Assembly: GCF_014805625.2 (NCBI RefSeq)
Contig: NW_023998423.1
Coordinates: forward strand, 15,212,737 to 15,276,736
DNA length: 64,000 nucleotides
Origin: Glossina fuscipes
Taxonomy: Eukaryota > Arthropoda > Insecta > Diptera > Glossinidae
Direction: 5' to 3'
The translations under genes and the position numbers were made by a program. Shown one piece after another: positions 11,100 through 22,740 of this stretch. The stretch's first letter is position 1. Every line of letters starts with the position of its first letter. Below the pieces are notes generated by a model. The model made no database searches. It was not told the origin of the DNA and saw only the letters and a program-made list of their open reading frames with translations.

Positions 11100-12069
11100 A
11101 TATACATATACATAGATACGTATATGTATCTACGTTTGAAATAAAGACAAAGACCCTAGACCAGCGCTAGCTGGTTGGCTACTGGCAATTTAGCTCTCGA
11201 TGAAATTATATCTTTGTTTCCGTTTCCTTCTTTGTGTTTCGTTATTCTCGACAATAGTACTCTTATGCATTTTGATAAATAAATGTAAACCTTTTAAGAA
11301 TGGCAGCCGTAGCAACATAAGCATCAACAGCAATAACAAACGTTTACTTAACTGAAGCGTACATACACTTAACGCACCAACAAGTCAAATTGTACGCTAC
11401 AGCGACGAATGAGTGCAGAACCAAAATGCACTTAAAGTCTACTTTTAATTGCAATCTTACTGCGTTATAGAAACCCAACTACCCTACGATAGACTTTTTC
11501 TTCTTCTTCGTCCTCTTCCTCAAATAGAATAAAGAATACTCCCTACTCATTACTAGCGTCAAGATGAACCAATAAATTAATGTAATATAAAGCTTTTCAG
11601 CCGAGCTTAGAGCAAAACAAAGAGTTTATCAACACAAATATTACTCTACGCAACACTTCACAAACAACATATTCAATATCCTCAAAATGCATACATATTT
11701 TACGCTGAGCACTATTTCTATTTATGTTTAAATTTATTTAGCCAGATATTCACTCGTATTTATGTGTTCCATAAAACACACACACACACACACATACATA
11801 CATAGGCATACATCTTCATATTTATGTTTAAGGAGCTTTAGCGTTTTTTTTTTTTTTTTTAGAGTTTTGTGCTGAAATATCAGAAGAGAGTATAAAAATA
11901 AAATAACAAAAACAAAACACAACAAAAGTTTGTTTAAATTTCAACTTTACAACGCGAAGGATTTCTCGCTTCGTCAAACATGACGACAATGGCCCGTACA
12001 AAGCAGCAGAATCAGCGGCGGCAGCAAAGGCAACAATAACGACGATTAAATGAACTTTTTCAGACGGTC

Positions 12070-12073
<4 letters not shown>
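11100..12073. other. No gene seen; scattered simple repeats
   Basis: Contains (CA)n at 11776-11794, a 17-T run at 11844-11860, and a small ATG frame at 11978-12040 encoding 19 Gln/Arg-rich residues with no support. Confidence 0.5.

Positions 12074-12101
<28 letters not shown>
12074..12101. repeat. (TA)n microsatellite
   Basis: About 14 TA units. Confidence 0.95.
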
Positions 12102-12379
12102 AGTAAGTATTGCCGTGTGTGTATTCATTCATTTACATTCATATACATATTTTATTTGTTTTTATCGTTGAACGTTAAGGTAATTTTTATACTCGCTCTT
12201 AAAAGATGAATGTACACTAATTTCATCATTCCGTTTGCCGTACCAAAAAGTTCAAAATAAAAATTTCCTCAAATGTGCATTAAATGTTCGAAGAGCTTTT
12301 AAACGTTCTTTTCATCATCTATCGATGATGTAAATTCGTACATTAATGAGTAGTCTATGGAATATTAATGATCCTCTTC

Positions 12380-12875
12380 AGGAATTCAATATTCAAAGAT
12401 TATATTTTCTTTCATTCTTCAAGTCATATCCGTGCGTACAAACACTTGGGATTAACCGGGGCTATCTCCTTTAAAGGGTTTATCCATTCACCAATTACAG
12501 AACTGAAAAAGGTTTACTACTTTACTTGCCTTTCACATTGAACTGGAGTTTTATTCAATCGTTCTTCACATTTTGGAGAACAAAAGCGACAGATGCAATT
12601 TAATCTCCAATTCTGTTCCATTCTTGTTCTGAATCGCAAAAAGTGCTCTAGGAGTTCAATATTGAAATATAATTTCCTTTTATTCTTCAATTCATATGCG
12701 TGGATAAAAACATTTCGGACTAACCGAACCTAACCCTTTTAATGGGCTTATTTCGTCCTTTATAGACCATTTCTGAGTAAGCTTCATTGATTTCATAATC
12801 TTAGAGAACAAACGTGCCAAACATACTCTCATTAATCACACCATTTCCATTCTAGTCTTCAACATCGTTCCATTC
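12380..12875. repeat. Diverged tandem duplication, period about 270 bp
   Basis: Unit 1 (12380-12649) and unit 2 (12650 to about 12875) share a series of blocks in the same order: AGGAATTCAATATTCAAAG with AGGAGTTCAATATTGAAAT, TTTCATTCTTCAAGTCATAT with TTTATTCTTCAATTCATAT, GGGATTAACCGGGGCTA with CGGACTAACCGAACCTA, GAGAACAAAAGCG with GAGAACAAACGTG, and TTCCATTCTTGTTCTGAATC with TTCCATTCTAGTCTTCAAC. Unit 2 lacks about 45 bases in the middle. No protein is encoded. Confidence 0.8.
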
Positions 12876-13030
12876 TATCTTCAATTGGCATAGTCACTGA
12901 TCAAACAGTTAACACAAATTTTCACTATCCTCCTCCTATTCGGGAATTAAAATGGAAGTAGAACATCGGGCTTTTCGTTTAAAAAACTATTATGCGTTTG
13001 CGAGGAGGAGGCGTTTGGGCTGAGTGAATC

Positions 13031-13050
13031 TGAAGATCTTAAGATCTTCA
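13031..13050. repeat. Perfect 20-bp palindrome
   Basis: TGAAGATCTTAAGATCTTCA equals its own reverse complement with no spacer. Confidence 0.95.
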
Positions 13051-13289
13051 AAAAGCAGAAAAACGAAAGATTACAGATATGAAAGCAACTTAAAGTGAAT
13101 GCAACATTCCTATCTGCTATTGGCCGATCAGGATTTGTAATGCTCTTAACTTGAAGTTTTTAACAATACTTACTCAGTCCGTGGTCCCCACATGCAGACA
13201 ATCGAACGAGTGCCAATCGTCTATATATATTTAGCAGAATATCTAACATCCGCTCCAATATTGATTTCTTGTTTGTCTCTCTTGTTTCT

Positions 13290-13296
<7 letters not shown>

Positions 13297-13327
<31 letters not shown>
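13297..13327. repeat. (TC)n microsatellite
   Basis: About 15 TC units directly before the SINE-like element; a looser pyrimidine tract begins near 13270. Confidence 0.95.
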
Positions 13328-13331
<4 letters not shown>

Positions 13332-13335
13332 ATTT

Positions 13336-13628
13336 GCATGGCTAGGGGAGTAGATAAGAATCCCGATTATAAAGTTTTTGTGGTTTCAAGTCTCAAGTGC
13401 GTTGGAGTTTACTATGTTTACTATGGTCGTAGCTACGTATGGTCATAGCTGCGAAGTTCTCAGTCGCTAAAGGCATAACACTTACCGATTGGGCACACAT
13501 AAGCTAAGCTGCAACCACTGCCTCCCTATCTCTTTCTCTTTCCTCACTGCTTGTCGACCATGATTGCATAGTACACGAATAAGGGACATCCCTTGAATGA
13601 TTGCGCTCATGTTAAAAAAAAAAAAAAA
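13336..13628 (+). mobile_element. tRNA-derived SINE-like element, copy A
   Basis: The head holds a pol III A-box-like TGGCTAGGGGA (13339) and a B-box-like GGTTTCAAGTCTC (13382), spaced as in a tRNA. A 16-bp tandem duplication lies at 13422-13453. The body then has CGCTAAAGGCATAACACTTA and CCGATTGGGC, a pyrimidine-rich stretch, and the tail motif TACACGAATAAGGGACATCC (13572), ending in a run of 15 A (13614-13628). Copies at 31350, 51001 and 57091 share these blocks in the same order. The A tail supports spread by retroposition. I found no clear target-site duplication. Confidence 0.75.
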
Positions 13629-14247
13629 GAAGGAAATTGCTGATGATACGACCTCCGAATATTTGTTCAATCCTTCATAAACGAACTCTTGACAGCTTAT
13701 TTCTGAAGGCGATTATGGTCCAAATTAATAATTGATTGAAACCAACATTTACCGCAAGGGGTAACTAGAGTTTTTTTTCTGTTACGATGAGGGTGACGGT
13801 ATATTTAGATTTTCACAACTACTAGCTACATGTTGTTATCCTTTGCACTAAAGGCAGCTGTTAGCGAAATATTCGTATGTTTGAAAACATTCCTTCTTGT
13901 TATTGTTTTGAAAGAGAGTCAATTTTTAATCACAGTTTATCCCTTTGAGGTATTTTTACATTTTTCGCTGAGTTTAGTTGAGAAGTTAAGCAATTGCAAG
14001 TAACGTTTCGTAATATATAATAGAAGCAAATTTATGAAACACTTTATTTCTTTATTTATTTTTTTTTTGCTACATAACGGCTTATGGTCTTTTGTTTTAG
14101 ATGATATCTAACGTATAAAGCAAAGCTTACTACTATTAACAAAATTAATCTGAATAGGAAATTTTGCGGTTGGGTTAAAAGTATTGAACTGATACATAAT
14201 TTTTTTTCTTGTGATCGGTTCAAATATGACATATTAACCTTAAGCAA
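13629..14247. other. No gene seen
   Basis: AT-rich sequence with short T runs. Confidence 0.5.
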
Positions 14248-14490
14248 GTGTGCAGCATTCTCGGCACTCTTAAGCGACGACTTGACGTAGGCGGCGCTGT
14301 TCTCATCCACAAACTTTTCCATGATAAGTGTTCTGCCGAGATAAATGAGGCTTATCCCTTAATTGGATTGCTCGACTTTCTTACCATTCGCGCTCATTTG
14401 TCCCGGATTTGGCGCGATATCATTGAAAGGATTACCGCGAATACACCTTCTTTAAACATGTTACCAGCGTTTGGAAAAATCAATCTATAA
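14248..14490 (+). pseudogene. Possible non-LTR reverse transcriptase C-terminal relic
   Basis: An 80-codon open stretch contains GTLKRRLDVGGAVLIHKLFH, then DKCSAEI, and near the end NTPSLNMLPAFGKIN. In LINE-type reverse transcriptases the region after the thumb often reads L--RR-v--l-l-yKl-hg-c--el, and the C-terminus often reads SP--RM---fN. The likeness is real but short and weak, and it differs from the relic at 1109, so it would be a different clade. Nothing recognisable follows. It may instead be a chance open frame; the minus-strand frame over the same bases is likewise unrecognised. Confidence 0.4.
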
Positions 14491-15646
14491 AAATCTTTCC
14501 TAGCGTTCTTAATTTCAAACAGATCGTATATAAACACTATTCACTTTTCCTTCCAATTTTGTATTTATGATTTTCTGAAACTATGTGTATGCGTGCATGG
14601 AATATCCTCGGATTAACTGGCCATTTAAGAAAAAAAAAAGCAGATATACCCAAAACGGGAATCGGGCCAATATATTCATCACCGCCTTGGGTAAGCTGAA
14701 TGCACTTGGATTTATTCCTATGAAATTGGATTGGATTGTTTATTGTCTCTGCTTTATTTATACTTTCTACTACAAATCAATCTCGAAGAAGAAATAGAGT
14801 TTATCGTGAGCTGGGGAAAAACCATATCAAATAAAAGGCATCTATTTTTTTCGAAAGCAAATCCAAACCAAAATCATAAATACATTGAAGTCGAGAAAGA
14901 AGTAAGAAAATTGTAGTAAAATTTTGATATTAGAAAGGCATACAAGTGCTTGTGCCTGACTTGTGTAATGTAAACCAATGTAAATTCCAAAGTTCCAAAG
15001 TTTTAGGTCGTATCACGATAGTTTCTGCCATTAAAGCTGCTACCCATTTATGACACTAAACAGTAATTTTTGTTTTGATCTTCGCTTCATTTCAAAATCG
15101 TCAACAACTGACTAAGAAAAGCAATAGAAAGTCAGTTCTGATGTAATCAAATACAATCAACTATCAAGGTTTAATGGACTACATAGGTAAATATACGTAT
15201 ATCAGTGGATATATAAAGTATATGTGTATGTAAGGGGCAATTGAATAAATTTTCCAATTGTTGGGAAAGTTTGAGCACAAAGTTTACTATTATGTATAGA
15301 ATGAAATTTCCATCGTGTCCTGCTAATGAGTGTTGCAGTGAAATCGCTAAAACTGATTTATTTACATATACGTATTAAATATTGATCTCATCTCTAAGAT
15401 TAGAGTAGGTTTCTCGGTCCACTAAAATTAAATTTGATTTTCGAATCCTAATGTGTTTTCATACGAGAGACTTTTTGAAATGCTTTTTATCTTTGAATCG
15501 AGTAATAATTTGAACTTTGAAGGTATGGGATTTTAAAATTATTAGCACTAAATATCTCAAACAAAAAAAAAAAAAAAAATATTAGGACAAACAACGTTCA
15601 AGTTAATCTAAAGAAGAAGAAAAAGCAATGATTTTTGCAATCTTTT
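14491..15646. other. No gene seen
   Basis: AT-rich; a 17-A run lies at 15563-15579. Confidence 0.5.
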
Positions 15647-15706
15647 CATAGATAATCTCCGCACTTTGAATTCTTCCTGCTCAAGCTTGCTTTTAGATTA
15701 TCTATG
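15647..15706. repeat. Inverted repeat, 12-bp perfect arms
   Basis: CATAGATAATCT (15647-15658) pairs with AGATTATCTATG (15695-15706) around a 36-base loop. Confidence 0.85.
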
Positions 15707-16378
15707 TCAGTGGTGGTGCTCTAAAGTGGCAATGCAGCTTTAAAACTAAACTAAAATGGTTCATCGCCTTGTTCATTTCAAACATTTTCCAAGCTGTTTT
15801 TTCCTTTTTACTTATTACATAATAAACCCTTTAGTGGTATCGTAGATTCGTTCAAAATCAAACCATGAGGTCATTCTCTTCATTTTATTGCTTTATTTTG
15901 TATATTTATATATATGGTTAGCTTTCACAACGGAGCCAAATCCATGGTAGCGGTTCACTTAATATAATATATTCGCGTATGCCTTACATCGTGTATTCAT
16001 TCGCCAACAGACTGTTGGTTGCCAGGATTAAAAATAGAAGTAATTTTTCACAAGAAAATAGCAACAATTGTGTGATTTGTGCTTAACAATACCTCTGACG
16101 ACTATTCCGTTCAGCAACAACGAGTATCTTAAGATCATTACACGCTAGTTACAAACTCTATGTATTACAAATGCATGAGTTTTTTGGGTTTGAGTACCTT
16201 TCTCTTCTTATTGTTAATATAAAATTAAGATGATAGGGAAACAAATTCAAAATAGATGACTGTGTATGTAGTCTTTGGGCGATTTTTATGTTCAGCAGAG
16301 TAAGGAAATATGTTATGGTCTTGTAATAATCAGAAGCATTTATTCGAAATTTCATAAAAAGTACAAGCTCTTATCAAA
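15707..16378. other. No gene seen
   Basis: AT-rich and featureless. Confidence 0.5.
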
Positions 16379-16600
16379 TTAGATATATTCGTCCGTCTGT
16401 CCATTAGTGCGATTCCCAAATAAAAAGAAAGAGTTTGCATTAGAAATATGGATTAAGTGTCCAAACAATCGTGCTCTGCAGTTCTCTGTACTTGAATTGG
16501 CTGAGAAGAAATACTTTTTTATCCAAAATCTGCTTCCCTTATATCTTTTATTTATCGATCCTAGGAAAATGGTTCTGATTGGCACTTTTACTATCTTATC
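16379..16600 (-). repeat. Dispersed repeat, diverged copy
   Basis: On the minus strand this stretch ends in TGGACAGACGGACGAATATA, the core of the dispersed repeats. The preceding sequence is only loosely similar to better copies. The open frames on both strands are by-products. Confidence 0.4.
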
Positions 16601-18148
16601 TTTACTATTAAATAATATCCGTGGATGAAGAGCATCTCAGATTCATCGTAAAGGCAAATTATTTTACTTATTTCCTGTTAATGGCTTCATGAGATTGCCC
16701 TCTGATCTTCCAGTGCTATGATATGTGTTGAGAGGCTTTTCGTTGTTAAGCCTGAAAGCGTTATTTCAAATAACTACATATTTTAAACCACAATTTCCAT
16801 AATTCCCCAAATATACGCACCAGGCACATAAAAAACGTTGTTACACAAAAAGCTTAAGACCGTTCACAACATAACATTTCGGCCTGGTATCTTTCCAAGG
16901 GATTTGTATTCCATCGTAACTTAACTCATTTGTGTCCTTGTCTCTTGTAGTCCTGTGAGTGTGTGTATGCTTTTTGTTTTGTTTTTTCTCAATGCTGTTT
17001 GTCTTTCCCACGGTAAACATGAATGAATGAAAGCTTTAATAAACAGAAGTGAAGAGCATCTTATTCTATATATTTTTTATGAAATTAATTACAAACTCTT
17101 CTCGTCATTAGTAAAAAGGTGGTAGATACACTGTCGAGCCGTTTCACTAAAGATTTGCGTTACCATAGGAAGGAAACTTGAACGTTATACTTTTATTTTT
17201 ATGTTATGCTCTATTTTTTTATTTATTTATTTTTTTTTTTTTTATTTTGTATGAGCACCGGGACAATCCAGATGTTGTTCAATTACGTAAACATCATTCG
17301 CTCACCATGTTTCTTTATCATTATTTACATTCTATTTTGTTCAAGTAGCATAGAGAATAGCTGCTGCTCTGTGTTTTCTATTAATACAACAAGTCCAAGT
17401 AACACTTAATTTGGTGTGTTGTACATTTCGTTTGAAAATGTTCTGGAAGAAAAAATAAAAAAGTAAGAAAATAAGAAAGATTACGAAGTCGAATAATAAA
17501 ATAATTTTATTATAGTTAACAGCGTAAAAGCATAGAATATTACACTTGACAATGTTTTCAAGTTACTTAGTAATTCTTTGCTGACCATGAATTAAGAGAA
17601 CATTTAATAGCAATTCTCATACTTTTAATTATCGCTCTAGAGAATCGTTAATTCAATTCAAATCTTCAAGAGAATGATGGCTTTGCTTTTCTTTTTTTTT
17701 TCTCGTAAGTAGTTATAAGGCTTTCTAATTTTTTATTCATCGCATAAATTTTTATGAATTTTAAAGGGGTTTTTGTTAATAACCGCAATAGGGGGGCAAA
17801 TGAATTGCAATTTTTAGGAAACTACTTTCAAAAGCTAGCAATGTTTTTAACAGAAATTTACATTTTCTAATGAACACAGGCCTCCCGCAAATGTAGATGA
17901 GCCTGAGCTAACAAATACGCAAAGCTAAATCAATTGAGTATTTTGCTGCAATGAAGAAAATATACATTTTTTTTTTTTTTCATGATAGCTTTCTCATGCA
18001 GTCTTTTTTTGCAGTAATGAAACTATCATAAGCCCTATCATTACATGGGGAATGTAAAAGTTAAAGTAATCTCCATGTCCTCGAAAGAGTGAGGGATGAC
18101 AAAGATAATGACAGAACTATGCATGAACCCATAAGTAAAGTTGGAACA
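16601..18148. other. No gene seen
   Basis: AT-rich, with T runs at 17213-17243, 17691-17701 and 17969-17981. Nothing recognised. Confidence 0.5.
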
Positions 18149-18400
18149 TACGAGGCGCATTCCAAATCAACCGGAACTTTTCCAAATTAGTACACGCTGA
18201 GGTCGAAGTAATGCAAGCAAGGTACTGCATCGGGGATTTACAAGCCCGCTTGTCATGCATATACGACAGAGCGTTAATGCGAGACGTATATTTTCTATTC
18301 ACGTAGCCTTTAACAAGTGGCGCTATTAGCATACGCCATTTGGAGAAGTTCGCAGCCTCTTTCCATTTTGAGTTTCATTCGCAATCGATTTTTCAAACAA
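18149..18400. mobile_element. Possible Tc1/mariner-type terminal fragment
   Basis: TA followed by CGAGGCGCATTCCAAATCAA and CCGGAACTTTT resembles terminal inverted repeats of some mariner-like elements, which often begin CGAGG after a TA target and carry an ACCGGAA-type block. No matching inverted end is visible downstream and no transposase motif can be read, so this is a tentative end fragment. Confidence 0.3.
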
Positions 18401-18589
18401 GTGAACTTTCACACATGAAATATCGTGGATAGAATTCTCTGCACATGTCAGCAGCTTTCATCAATAACGTCCTAAGTCGGAAATTTCCGTACCGCTTACT
18501 AGGCGGGGAAGTTACTTATAAAACTTTCAATGTATTGAAGCAGATATAGACTAACTACTCTGTTGTTACAGTCTCTTTAATAGCCTTAT

Positions 18590-18800
18590 ATCAAAGACAA
18601 AGTTAGTGCCTCGCTCTCACCAGAGGGGAGATGTGACCATTACGTATCTCATCTGGTATTCGAGGACTTAATCTTCCTCATGGCATGTTGCGAGGATTAT
18701 TAACCTCGAGGAGTTCGACTGTTTCACACTCCGTGTGCCATCGGGCACCGTAGGGTTAAACCTTCACGGTAGTGTAGCCACGTTAAAACCTCAGAGACAT
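18590..18800 (+). repeat. Unnamed repeat pair, copy 1
   Basis: The block CCGTGTGCCATCGGGCACCG TAGGGTTAAACC (18731-18762) recurs with few changes at 45109-45140. Flanking similarity is weaker. The interval is more GC-rich than its surroundings. Confidence 0.5.
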
Positions 18801-18986
18801 CAAAGACAAAGTAAAGGAGCAAGAAGAATCGCAATCTCACGGCGGCAATACATATCATGTTATGCCCACCATAAAACCAATACTTAATTACCAATATCGG
18901 CTTAAGCACAAGCAAATGCTAGGAGCGAATGAAAAATATATAATAATGTCATTCCATTCTTGTCCCTTAATTACTTATGATCTCAT

Positions 18987-19241
18987 ATGAACGGTAATAA
19001 TAGCAGTAATGACTCATTAGAGCAAAGCTCACGGGCGAAAAAACCTAGAAGGCTATCTCATCTTTTGCCATTTATTGATGTACGGAAAGACGGCGTTGTT
19101 CATTGGCCCATATTTGCAAAGAGATTGAGGTTCAAAATTCCACTATGTAAGCGTACCATCCAGTGGTCACGTAGCAAATGCAATGTTCCCTTATGTTTAA
19201 AGGCTGAAAATTGTTGTTTCATGGATTTTTGTGTTTTGTAA
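18987..19241 (+). pseudogene. piggyBac-type transposase, C-terminal zinc-binding tail relic
   Basis: The 84-codon frame contains DVRKDGVVHWPIFAKRL, then IPLCKRT, then SKCNVPLCLKAENCCFMDF. The C-terminal domain of many insect piggyBac-like (DDE_Tnp_1_7) transposases reads R-Dg--HWP, RC----C, T---C-KC-v-LCl---rNCF--FH, so order and spacing fit. Several zinc ligands are lost: the first Cys of the RC pair is Phe, the first Cys of the C-KC pair is Arg, and the final FH is FC. The catalytic part is not recognisable upstream, so only the tail survives. The repeat block at 18720 lies 200 bases upstream, and whether it belongs to the same element is unknown. Confidence 0.75.
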
Positions 19242-20280
19242 TAAGAAACTTATGCTTTTAAGGGTTAAGTAAGCAAACCTGTTATTGCTAACAAATAGTA
19301 TCCTAATGGAGAGAAAATTAGATTTCGTTTCGCAAGAAGGTCTATAAGGGAAAAGTCTATGAGATCTATGCGATGCTAACTTAGCATAGTAAACCCTTTA
19401 CTTTTTGGACAAGTTCTTCCCCTCAAATTCTAAATATTTAACTTTCTTACCATATAAAAGTTTTGTAATATATGTTGTAAGAAAAAGTTTCCATAAAATG
19501 GGCTTCAAATTATTCCATCTACATTGCCGATATATTTATACAATAAACCCATATACTATTTTTCATCGAAAAAGTTTTCTTATATTACGACTTGGGCAAA
19601 ATAAAGCATAATATGTGGAAGTGTTCGTCCTTTGATCATCACATCACCTGTTGTCGGAACACAAAAACCCAGTTGAGCAACCAATTTATTCAGTAAATGA
19701 ATTTGCACACAAACCTAATGTCCACTTGCTGTAGATGGCTTAGCGCATAAAAACATTATATGTAAGTTGAAAATTGTTCACCGTTTCAAAAAAAAATTTC
19801 AATTAGGATGCCTGTCCACGCTATAGAGAAAATTAACGTCAAATTCGTAAGAGTCTCGTGGAAGTCTCGGACATTTTTAGTTCCAACATACTGCATGATC
19901 TGTATGGCCAGTCTCTTTTGAGATCGATCCAAGCTGTTGTTGTAACCTCAACATTAATCTATCGAGTATTTCGCGGCAACGTATCGCCAATAAACGCATA
20001 GGCGCAATACGATGCTACTTTTAGTTTACGACAACGAAACCAATAAATCTCAGGATGGCATTAGAGAATGCAAATTAAATTATGCATCGCATTGATTGCT
20101 TGCGTTGAATACGAATTAGCATTGTATTATAAGGCGACCAGTTGGCGTAAAAATCGTAAAAATATATCATCACGTTATTAATTTCGCAAAAATGCCTGCA
20201 TTAGGGCTGAAACATAATTCAGATTAAAATTATATTCAAAACAAAGTTTCCCTATTCTCAGTATGTGCACTTGAGTGCAT
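19242..20280. other. No gene seen
   Basis: AT-rich; a 68-codon open frame at 19405-19611 has no motif. The stretch 19980-20280 lacks simple repeats. Confidence 0.5.
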
Positions 20281-20292
20281 TATAATTATTTT

Positions 20293-20460
20293 CACACGCA
20301 CATACGCACAAACGCACGCATACACATGCACACATACACACACACACACGCGCACGCATACATACACACGTGTGGCCAAGCACACACGTCGTCTACTCAT
20401 AGATATTAAAAAGCATTAGGAATAGCAAACATAAAACTCAAACGCACACGCACACGCAAA
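20293..20460. repeat. CA-rich compound microsatellite
   Basis: CACACG, CATACA and CGCACA variants over about 80 bases, then a second short (CGCACA)n near 20440. Confidence 0.85.
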
Positions 20461-20723
20461 CTGCAGCTAACTATCATTAATTAGTTAAAGTCAGGATGCC
20501 GTGAGACGCTGAACGAGAGTAGAAAGGCAAACAATTGTAGATGTTGTTGTTGTGTGCGGTGTAAACTTTAAAAACTATTTATTTATTTATTCTTATCCCG
20601 TAGCCGGATAAGTGCTCCACTTTATCAATTACAATGAATGCATTGCAACGAATGGCCGCCGTTGAACTGAGGCTATAAATTAAAACGGTAAAAATAGAAG
20701 AGGAAAAAGGCACTTTTCTACCA

Positions 20724-20784
20724 CTTTTTTTTTTTTTTGCTTTTTTTTTTGTTGTTTTTTATTTTTTATTATTTTTTTTTTTTT
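20724..20784. repeat. T-rich tracts
   Basis: Several runs of 9 to 14 T separated by GC, GTTG and ATTA. Confidence 0.9.
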
Positions 20785-21859
20785 GTTAAAACTTCACCCG
20801 CCATTTCTTCTCAACAAAAAAAGCTGGTTTATAAAGTTGTTCATAGAGGGTGTTCAGAATAACACAGGAAATAAACATTAGCATGATTCCTACTTAAACA
20901 TAAAGCGCATATATACACATAAACGCGAGGGCGCAAGTAAACAACAAATATTTATTTTATACATACATATCTAGCCATTTGTAAGGGTCTATTTGGAAAA
21001 GAAACAAAAAAAAAAAAAAAAACACAAACAAACAAAAAATTATTATCACAAACAACATTTATTGCCAACGATTGCCTTCGCCTTAGACCCGCTTTATATT
21101 GCTTCCGTGTTGCGTTGTAAAATTTTTTTTCTACACCTTACCTACCTTTTAATATTCGGCAAAAGTGAGAAACGTAATGTTTGCCTTTCTGCTTTTGTTT
21201 TAATGCTAACATACAAAATATACAAATATACAAAGCACAAAACGAACCAAAACGAAACGATTCTGTATGAGACTACAATATATTCAATACATATATGAAG
21301 ATAAATATATTTTGCAATACAGTTCAATTGTTCGCTATGAAGTCAAGTGAAATCCTTTTAAATCGCGAGAAAGTATCGACAAACTAAAATAAGCAAAAAA
21401 AAAAAAAAAAAGAGGAAGAGGAATACAAAACGTTTGTATTGAAATTTGAAATTTGTGGTAAGTATGAGCCGACACTTGTCTGCGTGTGTCTGCAGCAATG
21501 CTTAACAAAACTTTCTCCTTACCTTAAGTGCACACAAACCACGGTAACTCGGCTTAGCACAGATAGAGTGCAAATATAATTGAGCATGTTTGTCTTAAGC
21601 CGTACATTCGATACGCATCAACTATAGCGAATACAAAAAAATCACTCACAATCTTCCAGTTCAAAACAATTGATTAATTTATCAAAAAAAAAAAAACTTT
21701 TTTTTTTTTGTGGAAACCAATTAAACGCTTTCCATCCATTAATATTTCTACAGCAATGCACGATGTGTCTGTTCGTGCTTTGCATTCTTCGATTATTTCT
21801 TGTTCTGTTGCCGGTTAAATAGCAAGGGCAGGAAGTTGTAAACAACTTAATTTGTAGCC
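20785..21859. other. No gene seen; A/T tracts
   Basis: A runs at 21006-21021 and 21395-21411, and adjacent A and T runs at 21684-21709. Lys- or Ile-rich open frames here follow the composition. AGAGGGTGTTCAGAATAACA near 20846 resembles the inverted CTGAACACCCTGTGT at 40496. Confidence 0.5.
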
Positions 21860-22740
21860 TTAGCCTCAGAGAATGGATGCCTATCGAGTACCTCCCATTA
21901 TTACCTGATCTGATGGTTCCCGGCATCACCAACGAAATGAGATAATCCTCATAGAAGCGGCTTCCATTGCTCCTGAGATGTCAGAAAGAGAAAATTAGTA
22001 TCAGCGACTTTCTAGCAAGTTTGGCTTGCATCGAGTCCTATCTAACAACCTCATTGCTTTATGTCACCCCGCATATTCGGTCTAACCACGGCCATAGCGG
22101 CTCTCTTCGAAGGAATACACCTGACAGTTGCGCAATTAAGCATTCTCCCGGTGAAAAGTGCGTGCGAAGAATTATATGTTAATCAATGCATGCCTATATA
22201 TGGCGCCAGACGTTCCCAAATTATGCACAACCAAAGCAACGCTTGGCTTTGGACTTTTCTTACGTCTCGAAAGCTCATCCAACACTCTATCCCTTTTTCA
22301 GGAGATGTGCTTCAGAAGAAAATATCGATTTAATCTACGTCCACTATGGCACAGGCGACTTCTACTACGCAATTCCATTAGAATCGAATGGATAGGAATA
22401 GCAGTTTGATGCCTTCTAGAGTAAACAACTATATAGGGAAGGAGGACAATGCACGCTGTTCATAAAGGAAAGAAAATACTTCTTCCGAAGCCCCCTCCTA
22501 CTAGCCAACCCGAGGGAATAACCCCGCCAGCAGATACACGTTAGAGCCTTCCTTACCAACAACTATTCAGTTCCGAAAATAAGAACTTTTAAGCAAAGCT
22601 GTGCACACCGGCCACAGCGAAGGGTTTCTCGATGCTTCCAAGACCGTCGAAGAGAAATACAGCTTCGTCCGTCACCTCAAGAAACAGGGGCATGTAAATC
22701 TTCGAATGTCTCAATACTATCGATCTCAATACGATCAGGT
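21860..22740 (+). other. GC-richer interval of unknown origin
   Basis: This stretch has higher GC than its neighbours and several overlapping plus-strand open frames of 69 to 90 codons (21967-22409) in different frames. Frames switch repeatedly, as in a decayed coding sequence with indels, and I read pieces such as FSYVSKAHPTLYPFFRRC and LIYVHYGTGDFYYAIPLESN, but recognise no family. A degraded mobile element is the simplest guess. Confidence 0.35.
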
